A stretch of 64,000 nucleotides of DNA from positions 74,183,763 through 74,247,762 of the forward strand of contig CM071570.1 of the NCBI GenBank assembly GCA_036426205.1, written 5' to 3'. The notes under the pieces were generated by a model. The model had not been told where the DNA came from, did not search any database, and saw only the letters and a program-made list of their open reading frames with translations. Below are positions 11,721 through 24,060 of this stretch, in pieces. Origin of the DNA: Ascaphus truei. Taxonomy: Eukaryota; Chordata; Amphibia; Anura; Ascaphidae. The translations under genes were made by a program, and so were the position numbers. Numbering within the stretch: position 1 is the stretch's first letter; the number at the start of each line of letters is the position of its first letter.

Positions 11721-12692
11721 CACATTCATTTGAATGACCTGTTAGGTGTCTCCCAGAGATGGAACTTGTCTTAGGACACAGGTGCTCTTAGGAAATATTG
11801 ATCTTTTAAGGTGTTTAGTGTTCCTTTGTTATAGTAACAGTATAGACAAACATCCGGCCCATTGAGTGGTGGGCTTAGAATGTGCAGTGGTTATAGTGTT
11901 TCCCAACATATAACTGTTGCTCTTATTCTCTAAAATAATGAAGGAAGGGTTAATTCCTGAAAACTTGTTAGTGTAAAACTTTAATTGAAAAGGTGACACG
12001 TGCTGAAACAATCCGTTACATACATTACCGTTACAGCTTTCCATTCCCACGCAATTTTCTCAATACAGCAAAATATGTTTGTTTTACGTAATAGATCGTA
12101 CAAATAAGGGACATCAATTAAAACATTGACAAGCAGAGAATGTAATATTATTAAGCAGAGCAAAGGCCTAAAGTGTTTAAGGAACTTAAAGGATCTTACT
12201 TGAAACCCACAATTATTGCCAGTGTAACCAACGCTAATCAAGTGTGTCTGGATTGTACAGTATAATTACACTGGCGGCTTCCAAAAACCCTTACTTATAG
12301 ACCATTTAAGCAATAATGTTCTGTAAAATAAGATATCCAGATGAAGAAAGAAAAATAAACGTGTTTCGAAACATTAACCCCCATCAGTTGCCCCAGGGGT
12401 ACTTTTAGAAGGTTTAAAGGGGCATTTCTGCCTAGGCTGTTGTTTTTTACACAGATAGGAAGCAGGTGGTCTCCGGAGCTGAAACGTAGTAATTTCAGCT
12501 ACGGGAACCTGGTTTCCCAAGATTATATTCTTATTCTGAAGCAAAACGTGCAGAAATCTCCCTTTTTATACCCGGTTTAAAACATAAGAACATTTTAAAA
12601 TATAATAATTTTTAACTGATTTGAAACATAAGAATGTTCAACTAAAGCACTGTTCCTAAAATGCTTTATTTCAACCAGGGCCTGTTTAACCA
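11721..12692. other. Unassigned sequence, one weak PLE-end signature
   Basis: No ORF is supported. On the minus strand around 12350-12400 a degraded hammerhead-like string (CTGATGG ... CGAAACACGTTT) may mark an old PLE end. Otherwise nothing is recognisable. Confidence 0.4.
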
Positions 12693-12695
12693 TTA

Positions 12696-13034
12696 GGCTA
12701 CGGCCCCAGTCCTCACTGCTCAACGCGTGCCGGGCATCCTGGCGGCGTGTGCACAGTTTAAAGCCGTGATTGGCAGTCTGTAGGGGAGCTCTAGGGGAGC
12801 GCGGGGGAGGGCCATGACAGGGCATATCTGCCCTTCCATTGGTGCGCGCCGACCACGTGATCGCATCGCGGTACGGGAAGACAACATTCTTGTCTTCCCT
12901 GCCAGCGTACGTGTCACAGCACTTTGTGCGCCCACACACACACAGCCACTGGGGCCTGCCCCATAGAGGGCTGTGCTGGGGTGTGTGGCGCGGACGCCGT
13001 AGCGCGTGCCGCAGTGGCCACTGGGGACCTGGCC
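12696..13034. mobile_element. Harbinger-like MITE with TTA target duplication
   Basis: Ends GGCTACGGCCCCAGT and (inverted) GGCCAGGTCCCCAGT are terminal inverted repeats, with CACTG conserved three bases further in on both sides. The direct 3-bp duplication TTA flanks it (12693-12695 and 13035-13037). The 339-bp body is CpG-rich and non-coding. TTA/TWA duplications are typical of PIF/Harbinger transposons, so this is a non-autonomous copy. Confidence 0.7.
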
Positions 13035-13354
13035 TTAGGCTAACAAGGGCAGAATTTGGGGGGTGGCAGACGCCTAGTTTGCCTAACGCAGCTTCCTAAT
13101 GGGGGATTTCCCTGATCTCTGAGAGCAGGACAGCTGCTAGGGGGCTGGGCAGTTTCCTCCATTACCCAGCGGCAGCCAACCAGGAGGTGGTGTAAGGAGT
13201 CTGGGGTGGTGCCAAGCAGGAGGAGGAAAAACCATGGACGTGAGAGTGTGTGTGTGTTCTGTTGTGTGTGTCTGTGTGTTTGTGTGCGTTTTCTGTAGCT
13301 GTCCTGTGTGTATTTTTTCTGTTGTCTATTTTTCTGTGGCTGTCCTGTGTGTGT

Positions 13355-14275
13355 CAGAGGGAAAGAGAAAGGGGGGGAGAGAAAGGGAGGGAGGGGCTGA
13401 GGGAGGGAGGGAAAGAATGAGAGAGGGGAGAGAGAATGAGGGAGGGACAGGGAGAGAGAATGAGGGAGTGGGCAGAGAGAATAAGGGATGGGGCAGAAAA
13501 TGAGGGAGAGGGGGGGTAGAGAACGAGGTAGGGGAGAGAAAGGGAGGGAAGAGGGAGAGAGAATGAGGAAGGGGGAGAGAATAAGGAGGGGGGAGAATGA
13601 GGAGGGGGGAGAGAATTAGGAAGGAGGAGAGAGAATGAAGAAGGTGTGAAGAGAGAATGAGGGAGCGGGGGAGAGAGAATGATGGCATGGGGGAAGAGAG
13701 AATGAAGAGAGGGAGGGGAGAGAGAATGCAAGAGGGAGGGGGAAGAGAAAATGATGAAGGGTGAATGAGCGAGGGGGGAAAGAACGAGGGGGAAATAGAG
13801 AATGGGGGAGAGGTGAGAAAGAATGAGGGGGGAGAGAGAATGAGGGGGGAGAGAAAATGAGAGGGGGATAGAGAATGAAGGAGGGAGAGAGAATGAGGGA
13901 GGGAGAGAAAATGAGGGAGGGAGAGAGAATGAGGGAGAGACAGGGAGAGGGAAGGAGTGGGGAGAGAATGAGGGATTGGGGAGAAAGAATAAGGTGGGAG
14001 AGAAAATGAGGGCGGTGGGAAGAGAGAATGAGGGAGGTGGGGAGCGATAATGAGGGAGGGGGAGGGGAGACGATAGGCGGGAGAGACAGGGAGAGGGAAT
14101 GAGGGGGAGAGATGAGGGATGAGAGAAAAAGAATAAGGTGTGAGGAAAAAGAGAAAAATGAGGGCGGTGACGAGAGAGAATTGAGGGAGGTGGGGAGCGA
14201 TAATGAGGGAGGGGGAGAGAGAATGAGGGAGATGGGTAGACAATGAGAGAGCGAATGAGGGAAAGAGGTGGGGTG
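13355..14275 (+). repeat. Purine-rich (GA/GGGAGA) minisatellite
   Basis: Over 900 bases of almost pure A and G in variants of 'gagagaatgagggaggg', roughly 20-bp periodicity with many indels. The long Ser/Pro/Leu ORFs on the minus strand are artefacts of this composition. Such strand asymmetry can form triplex or G-rich structures. Confidence 0.92.
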
Positions 14276-15281
14276 TATACATTTTACAAAAAAAATCTAT
14301 TAGGTATAACATTTACATTTTTCAGTTAGATAGAAAATAAAAATCCGAAAGTTAATTGTGTGTGTGTGCGTGTACTTGTGTGTGTGGGGACGCAAGGCTG
14401 AAGGTCTGCCTAGGGTGCCAAATACCCTTATACCGGCCCTGACTTCAACATTGAAGCAGAGCATGGACACTGCTGTTCCTTTCTGTTACAGTATCTACTG
14501 TATATAGAATGTGATTCATAAGCGGGGACTTCCCATGTATTTTTTTGGCCTTTTCATATTTTATAAACATTAAAAACATACCAGAAAAAACAATATATGC
14601 CGTTGGAGAACGTAATTAACACTTGGCATGTCCTTACCTGATGGGCAAAACTACAATTCAAGCAATCACTCCTTTCAAATCTGTCTTGTATGGAAAGAGA
14701 AAATAAGTGTTACACGTATTAATTGTTTTTTTTCTCTCTGCATTACTCCTTCTTGCTGCCACAATAGCTCCATTAACATTTGTGTCATTCGTAGCTAAAT
14801 GTTTTGTCGTTGAACTTCATCAGCCCATGTTTAAACAAGCAGATGTAATTTTGACGTGTTTAAATAGTTGCTATTAACATGGTAATTGGTTTTGTGTATC
14901 TGGTACCTTAATTAATCTGGGACTGCATAAAGGACATTAAGTAGGACATAATAGTCGGATAGCTTTATATGTGAGATTACAAGCAGTGTAAACATAACAG
15001 GCATATTTGTTTTGTTCTATTTATTTTAGATGTATTTCACATGTACTTTAGGATGTGAGCATGAGTCTTTCTGTAGGATCTGCATGACACGATTTTCAGC
15101 TCTATTCCTTTTTTTTTTCATTAGAAGAAGATGTGTGGAGGGATCACTGACAGCGGCCTATTCCTCAAACTCTGATATTGCCAATACAAAATGATCCGCT
15201 AACCCGAGTACACTAGAAAGAGAGACTGAGAGAGAGACCGAGAGAGACAGAGACCATTTTATCAGTAGGAACATTTGCTTA
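14276..15281. other. Unassigned, AT-rich
   Basis: Nothing coding is seen. 'ctgcctagggtgccaaata...ccggccctg' near 14400-14440 is a phrase common in frog repeats. A GAGA tract is at 15220-15250. Confidence 0.45.
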
Positions 15282-16192
15282 TGTAGCCAGGTCCCCCCTT
15301 GGTCCTCGGGCATCCCCTTACACCGCTGCGGCAGGGGAGAGTGCGCAGCTTGGCAGGGAGGTGCAGGGAGGTTAATGCCGGGCGAGCGGGTCTCCCGAGG
15401 TCTGCGGCGTCACCCTTTGCATGGCGCCGCCATTGTTATAGTAATGATGTGTCGCGCATGCGTAGAGGGCACACAGTTGCAGCGGCCATGTAGCTACACC
15501 CCGCACATGGGCAGTACAGTAAAGGAGCGGCGGCCATTACTCCAAGGGCTTTGCGAGGGACTACAAGCCCCATAATGCACATGGGCTGGAAGTCACATGC
15601 AGGCGCACAGCCAATAAGGCTGCAGGATTCTCCTGCTGGCAAGTAGATACTTCTGGCGCACTCTACCACGCTGGTCAATTGGGAGCAGGACAGCAAGGGA
15701 AGGTCCAGGGAGCAGTGCTCCGCTGGGCTAGGCCAGATCATCCCCTTCAGGTCCCAGCTAGATACCGACCATTAATAGCTTGTGTGCTATAGGGAAGGCC
15801 CATACACAAGGTATGCTCCCCTTAGCCTGTTAGTGCTAGTATTATTGCACCAGTGATGGATGCCATGCAATGCGCAAGACCGTGGTCTGGGACCAGACCA
15901 CCGACACTCTGAAAGAGATTGTCTTCTGGTGGGACAATCCAGCGGGAACCCACCCCACGCGGAGGCGGATACTTCGGTGGGCAGACTGACCGTTTGGTTA
16001 TTATTACCCAGTGATACCCGGGGCTGGAGCGCCTGGGAAGGTATATCTACAAGTGCACCAACACATAACTGTGGGCAGCGCTGCTACACACTTGGGGTGG
16101 CAGTGGCTATTGAGGCCTGGACACTGGGATACTAGTGCCCCTGCACCCAAGTACTGTGAGGATATTCTGTGGGTTGGTATACCTATATACTG

Positions 16193-16254
<62 letters not shown>

Positions 16255-16439
16255 GCGCGTGTGTGTGCGCGTGCGTGCACGTGCGCGTGTGTTATTGTTC
16301 TGGTAATAAGTGTTGCCCAGTAAATACTGTTACATATACCCTGTGTGTAATTACTGGTCGTATGGTCTTGGGAGGGGCTATCCCACTGTGTGAGGATCCT
16401 TCCCAGGTGGAGGCACTGTTAGCAAACCTGTTATATACA
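15282..16439 (+). mobile_element. Long LTR-like segment (family of the 58.8-60.1 kb LTR)
   Basis: It starts TGTAGCCAGGTCCCC and shares an ordered set of short blocks with the LTRs at 19525 and 58821: 'ggactacaagccc', 'agccaataaggctg', 'tctacaagtgcaccaac', then 'caggtggaggc(a/g)ctg'. A (GT)n expansion interrupts it. The 3' end is uncertain (an ATATACA at 16437 is possible). No PPT or TSD was found, so it may be a solo or truncated LTR. Confidence 0.55.
16195..16292 (+). repeat. (GT)n microsatellite
   Basis: About 50 GT units, with GC interruptions at the 3' side. Val/Cys-repeat ORFs over it are spurious. Confidence 0.97.
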
Positions 16440-18059
16440 CTGGCGACACACTTTGTTCGAGCTCGGCTAGTCCCACGAATTCGGGTATACCCGGGTGTAT
16501 TGAGGTTTGTGACTGTTTTCTGCCCGAGTGCATTGGGTTATTTTCCAGGCAGGGATTGAAGCATTTTATTCCCGCTGGCTGCAATACTGCACAGTATATA
16601 TATATATATACTGCATTACAATTCATGAATTTATGCCATCTGGTAGACAGCGAAAGCATTTGAAGCCTATAAATCTAATCATGATTTCATTTTAACAGAT
16701 CAGCCGCCCGTCAGCCAGGCATGAACCAGGCTGGGAAGGCAAATGCAACGGGGCTTGTCAGAGGTGAGGAGCGGCGCATTCAGGTATTCTGCCAGGTACA
16801 TATGGGTATTTGCTCGAATAAAGGGTTGTCGGTGCAGTACAACTCAGGTCCCAGTGGGAGAGATCAGGCCTCCTGTGCCAGTCAGGTAATAGCAGCACAC
16901 GTCGGTCACCCTGATCAGGGGAAATGGGGCCACACTTATATGAGGTATGACAGTTTGACATGATGCGGGAATGAAATACTTTGAATCAATTTACCGTACC
17001 TGTTTTTTTGTATTTATATTTCCGGCAGGTAAATACAGTTCTTCTATCTTCCATATGCATGGAATTGCACATTGTGGCATCTTAAAGGTCATTTCCACTT
17101 GCTGACTACGTGATCGCTCCATCACTGATGACAGAACGAGATGGGAGGGTAATCGCCTCTATCGTCTCTACATCAGTTCACCTCGGTCCTCAACTGCTGA
17201 TGCAATCTCCCCTCTGAAATTTAGCATTTGGGGGCATTAGTATACAGTCAGGGGACCCGATGATACATTGGCAAGATGCCTGTTGTCCGCAGGAACGCAA
17301 TATGTCTGTCTTATTACAAAAAGTACAGTGATGTGGCTACTAAATATTTCTATAGCAAAACCCAAGAAAGCTTGGAACGATATAAAACTGTTAAAAAGGG
17401 CTAAGATGAGATATATATACTACACAATGAGATAGAAAAGATAGAGGAGCACAGCAGGATGAGTGTGGGCGGATGTCAAAGCGATACAAATATTTAATAG
17501 GCCACAAAGGCAACATGAAGGTAAAAAAGCCTCTTACCCATTTCGTGCCGTCAGAAGCATCTTATACAAATGTACACAACAGGGGGGAGAATGTATTTTT
17601 AAGAAAATGTAGGGGATGTGTTCCACAGCCAGTGCTCCAGATCTATAAAGTGTCCGCAGATTCGAATCTAATAATAAAGGAAGGTCACAAGATAAGGCAC
17701 GTAATGACGTTGGTCTTGAGGCAAAAGTCGTACATATTATGGATCAAGGTAGGTGGAGTGGTGATGTAAATGGGTGATAGATAGAATCGCTGACCGTCTC
17801 GACCAGAGAAAACGCCTGCTGACTCAAACACACGCCACCAGCTCCACCATCCCCCACCCACAGAATACCTGCTATCACTGCTGAGACAGTGTGCTCATCT
17901 GTATGGAGTAAGATCACCTGATGAGTCGAGGCTCATTAGTCTGTCTGTAGATCCGCGTGCTGCAAGCTGATCAGTCATAGAAATATCCAAAGGAACTTGT
18001 GCTACAGCAAGGAAAAATAGCCAAAAGCGTCTCTTTGAAAAGCGCTTATTTAATGAAAA
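16440..18059. other. Unassigned; one short ORF of unknown status
   Basis: A 98-codon plus-strand ORF (17473-17769, MSKRYKYLIGHKG...) is not recognised and has no supporting context, so I do not call it a gene. The block 'ctggcgacacactttgttcgagctcgg' (16440) looks like a dispersed frog repeat. Confidence 0.4.
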
Positions 18060-18130
18060 ACATGCATATCACATTGCCAGACACACTCTGACGCGGTTAT
18101 CCCGCTCGGGTATTTGTCAAAGAATATATC
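18060..18130 (-). ncRNA. Degraded hammerhead-like PLE end
   Basis: On the minus strand: TTGACAA, stem II CCCG/CGGG, then ATAACCGCGTC in place of GAAACGCGTC, followed by AGAGTG. T3/A8 and a stem II resemble the motifs at 7185 and 11181, but the GAAA element is lost. It probably marks an old PLE terminus. Confidence 0.35.
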
Positions 18131-18489
18131 CTGTGCACACTTCCTTTGGATATTTCTATGATTGTGTTTTAGTTAACTTTTTATGGTGTCCCATCCTCTA
18201 GATATATTCAATTGGATCTACGTTTGTATGTGTGTTTATATATATATAGTTGCTGTAATAAGGACGGTGGAGATCGGTCTCGAACTAACCCGGCTTGTGT
18301 CTTCTGATGCATTAAATTCTTTCTAATATTGTGCTTTAACAGAGGAAGAGTGCTGCAGATTTCTATTTTTGGTTATCTGTTCTCCAACGACTCACTGCGA
18401 GCACCCTGATGACTACAGCTAAGTTATTTTCTATGTATCATATTGAGTGCCCTGGACATCTTTTGTCCAGTATATTATATATATACAGA

Positions 18490-18815
18490 TATCATCATCT
18501 TCAGCCCTGTCGGTCACTGCTGAATAAAGCCACCCCAATGATCTTCGAGGTACTGCTGTTTGCAAGTCTTCTCTTCTCCACTTTGTCTCCATCACATTTT
18601 CTGATTTCATCTGTCTTATTTTTGGTTGTAGTCTTGGTCTTTTAATTTCTTTTGGAATCACAGTTGAGTACCATCTTTGGTAATGATAGTAATTTCTTCT
18701 TGTGATTGTCCAGTCCACTGTCAATTTAATTTATTCAATGCTTGTGATGAATGTCACAGAACTCTTGTTTGGTTTCGAACCATTCTTTCTTTTTCCTGTC
18801 ACTTTGGTAATATAA
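18490..18815 (-). pseudogene. C-terminal end of an RTE-type LINE ORF
   Basis: Across frames the minus strand reads 'RNQTRV...DIHHKH*INKLNWQWTG', 'PKEIKRPRLQPKIRQ' and 'VMETKWRRE'. This is the order of the conserved RTE-clade tail (RxTxV..DI..KI..LKW.WAGH, then RPRGRPxxRW). Stops and frameshifts are frequent. Its upstream neighbour in the ORF matches the part that ends at ~23330, so the two pieces may once have been contiguous. Confidence 0.6.
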
Positions 18816-19524
18816 CAAAAATGGAGACCATCTCCAACCAGTGCTCTAGGGTTATGCAACAAACATACAGATTAGTATAATCAACTGTTACTGATGTCTT
18901 CAGTAACATATCCTCTGTGATGCACTATTGTTGGTATAATCCAGTCAATAAACATGAGTTGCACTCAATACGGTCCATTAGTGCCCATAGGTGAGGGTAT
19001 GTAAAGATATTGAAAATATGGGATGTCAAAGGACTTATTGGAAGGAAACCTGACCCTGAAACAATAATACAATACAGTTGAAAATCAAATCAGGAAAGCG
19101 ATATTAGATTTCCGGTCTCCAGACACTTCTCGGATGCCCTAAGGGACTTAGATTCCTTTTGTTTAGTGGCCTCGAACATTTCCCCTACCTCCTAGAAAAG
19201 GGAATAGACAGAGCATCCTTAACAGGAGAAAGTTCTGGATCTTCGCACTCAATACACTAAATCCCAGTTGTGTATAAACACTGACTGAGCACTGAAACAT
19301 TTCTTACATAAAATCCTTGCTCATTTGTGATGTGCCTGATGGTGTAGATTTTTTCAATACCTCACAATAATGTACTTACCACTTATAACTATTAGTTGCC
19401 TTATGATTCTGTGTTGGTGTTATATATCCAACTCCAATATAGGTGTCTGAAATGTTCAGGATATATGGATTTATCGTATCTCATAATTATCTGCCTCTAT
19501 GGCTATATATATATATTATATATT
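18816..19524. other. Unassigned sequence
   Basis: No gene or repeat recognised. It may belong to an insertion that split the LINE (see findings). Confidence 0.4.
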
Positions 19525-20975
19525 TGTAAGGGGGTCACCCCCGTTCCCCTGATCTGCTTTGCCCCTGCCTGACCCACCTGTGGCAGTTGGGAAGGGGACG
19601 GCGACTTCTCCCGGCGGGCACCGCCTTCTTGGTTGCGGCGCGAGGTTCGCGCAATGCGCCGAGGTTGGCAGTGTAGCGGTGCCATCGCCAGTGTGCCGGA
19701 GCTCTGGGAGGTTGCGCAGGTGCGTTTAGCATAGCGGCGGCCATTACAGCGTTGCACATGCGCAGTAAAGATCGCGCACGCGCGGTCCCCATAGGAAAGA
19801 GCTGTGCCAAGGACTACAATTTCCAGCACGCCTGGGGGACTGCAACTTTCACCCTGGTCACAGCAGCATGAGCCAATAGAGCGGCACGATCTGCTCAGCG
19901 GCAGAGTTGCAACAATGTTTGTTGCAGACAGAGTTTTGTCAGTTGGATCCAGGAAGAGATTGGGGAAGGTAGGTACACAGAGCAGGGCTCTGCTTGTACT
20001 AGGCCAGCCAGGAAACCCCAGGCCCCAGGTAGGCACCCACTCCCACAAGGTATGGGGTAGTTCATAGGGAAGGCCCCTAGGTTAGTGACCCTGCCTTAGG
20101 TGTGTGTGAGGTGCAGCTTGTCAGTGTCACGGCTTTCAGTGCTGATGAGTGCTGACAAAGAAGTTATAGTGTGTGTGAGCGTTGCTGAAGGTACCAAGCA
20201 GGTTGCAGTGCGTTGGTTGCAGTGCGTTCTGTTGCTGCAGTAACAGTTATGCAGTGGGTTGCTGCAGGTCGGGAGTATTAGTTAGCAGTCAGGACCGGGA
20301 AAGACGAGCTAGGGGAAGAGATTGGGCCAGTAACCCCTAGGCCCCAGATAGGTCTTCTCTCCCCACTTGTGGTGCTAAGGGATAGGCCCTAGGTTAGGGA
20401 CCCTGTCACAGTAGTACTAGTGTTAGATAGGGACAACAGCGGACGCGTGCGCTCCCCGTGAAGAGACTGGGCTCAGTCTGTAGCCCCAGAGAAAGAGACA
20501 GAGACTATCTACAGGGTGGGATCGTCCCTGGCGGGCCCCGTGCGAGGCAACATCGGATCAACGGTATACACCAAGCGGGCAGATCCTTTTCGAAGTTGCT
20601 TGCAGCCCGAGTTGCAGGAGCGCTCGCAGGTATCTTCCTATGTGCACCAACGTATCCTAACATATCACAACACACATAGTGCAAGCGCTGACCACGAGAC
20701 AAAAGGGGTTGGTTGGGCGTCGACACAGTGGTGGGATACCCGGTGACTGTGAGTTACTCCTATGGGAATGTTAGTGTGTGTTATTGCCTGCATATATTAA
20801 AGTGGTTATATATTTCCTGTGTATGTGGTTATTGTATATGCGGGGTCCTGTGTAGGCAACCTTCTACATCCCTAGAACCCTACACAGGGGAGGCGCTGAA
20901 ACCAAGAACGTTCCAGGGATTCACCCAGGCTCTCACTAGCGGAGGCGCACACCTGTTGTGAGCCTGCAGGTATAC
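19525..20975 (+). mobile_element. Long LTR-like segment
   Basis: It begins TGTAAGGGGGTCACCCCC. Shared blocks with the LTRs at 15282 and 58821 include 'ggactacaa', 'agccaatag', 'gtgggatcg', 'gtgcaccaacg', 'ggaggcgctg', and 'cttgtgagcct(g/a)(a)caggta'. The last is a splice-donor-like block at about 20966. The 3' end blends into a GA tract, so it is probably truncated. No internal coding region is attached. Confidence 0.55.
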
Positions 20976-21096
20976 TGCACACACCTGGTAACACATAGGT
21001 TTCACACACAAACCACCGGTATCTGTGATTGGGATAGAGGGAAGACCCGGAAGAGAGAGAAGAGAGAGATGAGGAGAGAGAAGGGAGAGAGCGAGA

Positions 21097-21127
<31 letters not shown>

Positions 21128-21950
21128 GAGAGAGTACCCCTTCACAAACTTATTGTGATTCGAATGGCTGGTACATTTTCGGATTGTGCTTTCCTCTCTC
21201 CCCCCTCTTCTCCCCCCCTTTCCTTTTTCCTCATTATCCTTTCTATTTATCGCGTTTCTAATCTTCTAAGTCTGCGTTATACCTTGTTAGCAGAGCCTCC
21301 GAACTCCTTGCCACCTCCACCTTTGAGCTTTCTTTTTTTTTTCTTTCTTTCCCTTGTTCCTATGTTACCTTGCTTTTATTACTATATATATATATATAGA
21401 TACAACACCCACACACAGTATATATATATACTGTATATATTTTAGTATATCTGGTGATTTTATTTAAAGGAATACATTGTATTAGCCATTTATATAGTGA
21501 TTATATAAAGATATTTTCTCTCGTTTTCCTCCAACCTAATTCATTTGACATAGAATTATACACATTTTCCACTGAATTAATATATATATCAAATATGGTT
21601 TTATTGATTTGCAGAATGTTGGCATTTGAATGTCTCAGCAGATCAGTAATGCAATCACAAATTGGAATATATTCAGTGGAATTGGTATTATCCGTTGTCA
21701 ATCATGCTCTTATTAATGATTATTTACTAAACAAGATCTATATCTTCTTTTTTGTTTGAACGTCTTTATGTTTCTTCATTAAATTGAAATTTTAATCAGT
21801 TTTCCTCAGATATTTGATACATGCATCTAGTAGTTCACAATATGTGTTTTGATAACATTGTTTGTGCATGTATTCATTTACCCGAAGGTGTGTAATTTGT
21901 ATATTCAGACAGTTTATTTTTGTGTTTTATTGTAAACCATTGTATTTGTG
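20976..21950. other. GA microsatellite and AT-rich unassigned DNA
   Basis: (GA)n with interruptions at about 21040-21135, a pyrimidine-rich piece at 21180-21240, and (TA)n near 21385-21440. Nothing coding is supported. Confidence 0.55.
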
Positions 21951-23180
21951 GTGCCTAGATGTTATAGGGTGTCTGTGAAGGGGAGGAAAGGGTTAATATC
22001 TGATTTGCTATGCATTACTGTTGTTGCCCTGTCCCCGCCATTTTTATTCCCCATTTGCAGGCCATTCCCTGTTTGCGAGGGTAAAAGACAAGATGCATTG
22101 CTTGCCATACCCTCTAACCGACACATGATGGCAGATCTTAAATGTAAGGCAGGAGGTATTTTTTTTATAAGTCCAAGCAGGAATTACTTGGACATCCAGC
22201 TGTGATATGGGTGAATGAGCTGGGGCTATTTTTATGACCAAGCCTCAAAGGGCTGTAGTTATTTTTATGACGGAGCCTCAAAAGGCTCTCACAGATTTAA
22301 AGTCCCCCTGTCTATAAGAGTGTCAATTATGAAAAGACCCAGAGACCCATAATGTATACAATACTGGCCTACGATGCACAGCAGATGTCAGGATAGTGAC
22401 ACCTTTGAGTCAGAAACCATACACGGTGGCACCAAGTTATGGGTGTAGCCCAGGTATGCTAAGTGGCATGGGTGTCAACCTGACCCATGCGCCCTGCCCA
22501 CAGGACAGCCCTTTTGACCGGTCTTATGAACTGTGGGTAACTTGGCTATTCGTGGGTTTTTTTGTTCCCACGAGGGGATTGGATCCACATGTTAAAGATA
22601 GCTTTGGGCAGTCTATAACTGTGGCTCCCCAAGTATCCCCAGTGTGATTCCTGAATTTTAATCCATGATGTAAAGATGCAAGACTTTGTTCCAGCACAGC
22701 AGCAACCAGTCCAGGAGTGAAGGTGTTAATAACCACATAACCACAGGACTTTTAAAACCAAGGCTGCATTTCTTGCGCTTGCAAGCAGAGGACAATTTCT
22801 TTTGTTTCAAAGGACAATTTCTTTCATTCCCTTATTCCAGTAAGTGTTGTTTTCAAGTGTATTCTGCAGATGTCGTGTGTTTGTCTAGTAAGGAAATAAA
22901 TCACAATTTATTTTGCAACTTGCTCTGTTCAATCAAGTACCCAGAAATATAAATGTGTTGATAAAAGTTGGTGTCATCGTGACAGTGTCTGACACTGATT
23001 TAGCTGCCACTCAGCTGCCATGCTCTCCCATTGGTATTAGTCAAATGGAGGAGGGTCTATTGCATGACTGGAGGGCGGTATTTCCGGTGAACGGCTCCCG
23101 TTAAGTATCAGCATCATAGGCGGAATATTACTCTTTTACAAAGTGCAGAGATTGCACAAAACGTGTCAGAGTTCCTCCTA
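21951..23180 (+). other. Possible diverged gypsy LTR, otherwise unassigned
   Basis: Around 22770-22930 the wording 'gtaagtgttgtttt...aataaatcacaatttatttt' parallels the 3' part of the gypsy LTR at 40415-40530, suggesting a diverged relative. A 60-bp pair 'tatttttatga(c)...gagcctcaaa(a)gg' repeats at 22220-22285. No ORF is supported. Confidence 0.35.
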
Positions 23181-23199
23181 AGATCACTTGTTTTAGTTT

Positions 23200-24046
23200 G
23201 ATGTTGCTTTACGTTCATTAAATGATTCATTTGGAATAGTGATCCAGCATCCGTTTTTTTTTCCTGCATCTGGAACGCATGAAGCACTTGGAATGCAGTG
23301 CACCGCCACTATCTTCCCCCCTGGGAGGAATTCCTGTTCTCTTTGGGTAATAACCAGCATACATCTCTCCATACTTCTTTGTATTGTCTTAAGCTTCTGA
23401 TTTATGTTCACATTTAGGGTCTAAGTTTCACATCCATACCGGAGCACAGGCAAAATACACTGGTTGAAAACTTTCTTCTTGAGGCACAGTGGAAGGATCC
23501 CTCGAAATATGGTCTTGTTTCTTCCAAATGTGGTCCATCCCATCTTCATTCTCCTATTGATTTCATTCAAAGGTTCCCATCCATTTTTATTTGCCAGCCA
23601 AGGTAGACATAGTCTTCAACTTCTTCTACTTCTATTTCATTTATTTAAATCTTTGCCATTTGTTGAATATCACTTTGGTCTTGATGAATTCATATTGAGG
23701 CCCACCTGCTTACTTGTTTCGGCGAGTTCTCCAATTTGTTGCTGGTGGTTTTCTGGACTTGTGCAAAAATAACCATCTCATCTGCAAATCGTAGGTGAGC
23801 CAAATATTCACTGTCGATTTGGATTAATTTTTCTTCCCAATTAATGTCTTGAAAAATTCTTGAAGTGTTGTAATGAAAATCTTTAGTGGCATGAGGTCTC
23901 CCTGACCCACCTCCTTGCTTATCCTTATCTTGCTTGTATCTTCATGTAATTTAATGGTTGATGTGACATTCTCATAAATGTTCTTTATAATATCAATGTA
24001 CGCTTCTGCAAGATTTTGTCTTTTTAATGCATCTAGGACCGCTGAG
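23200..24046 (-). pseudogene. RTE-type LINE reverse transcriptase, C-terminal half
   Basis: The minus strand contains 'INWEEKLIQIDSEYLAHLRFADEMVIFA' wording in fragments: the RT catalytic box is FADE at 23778-23789, where FADD is expected, so one catalytic Asp is lost. Further on are 'WTTFGRNKTIFRGILPLCLKKKVFNQCILPVLRYG' style residues and 'QKLKTIQRSMERCML' (23340-23420), the RTE thumb region. Several frameshifts and stops make it non-functional. After 'ITQRE' (about 23330) similarity stops. Confidence 0.75.
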
Positions 24047-24060
24047 GTGTAGACAGAATC

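Noticed and set aside
12350..12400. Hammerhead ribozyme on the minus strand
   Set aside because: CTGATGG lacks A9 and stem II is unconvincing; kept only as a weak hint of an old PLE end.
13326..14312. 328-codon Ser/Pro/Leu ORF
   Set aside because: Pure reading of a purine minisatellite on the opposite strand.
17473..17769. 98-codon ORF as a host gene
   Set aside because: No recognisable domain, no splice or promoter context, length within chance expectation.
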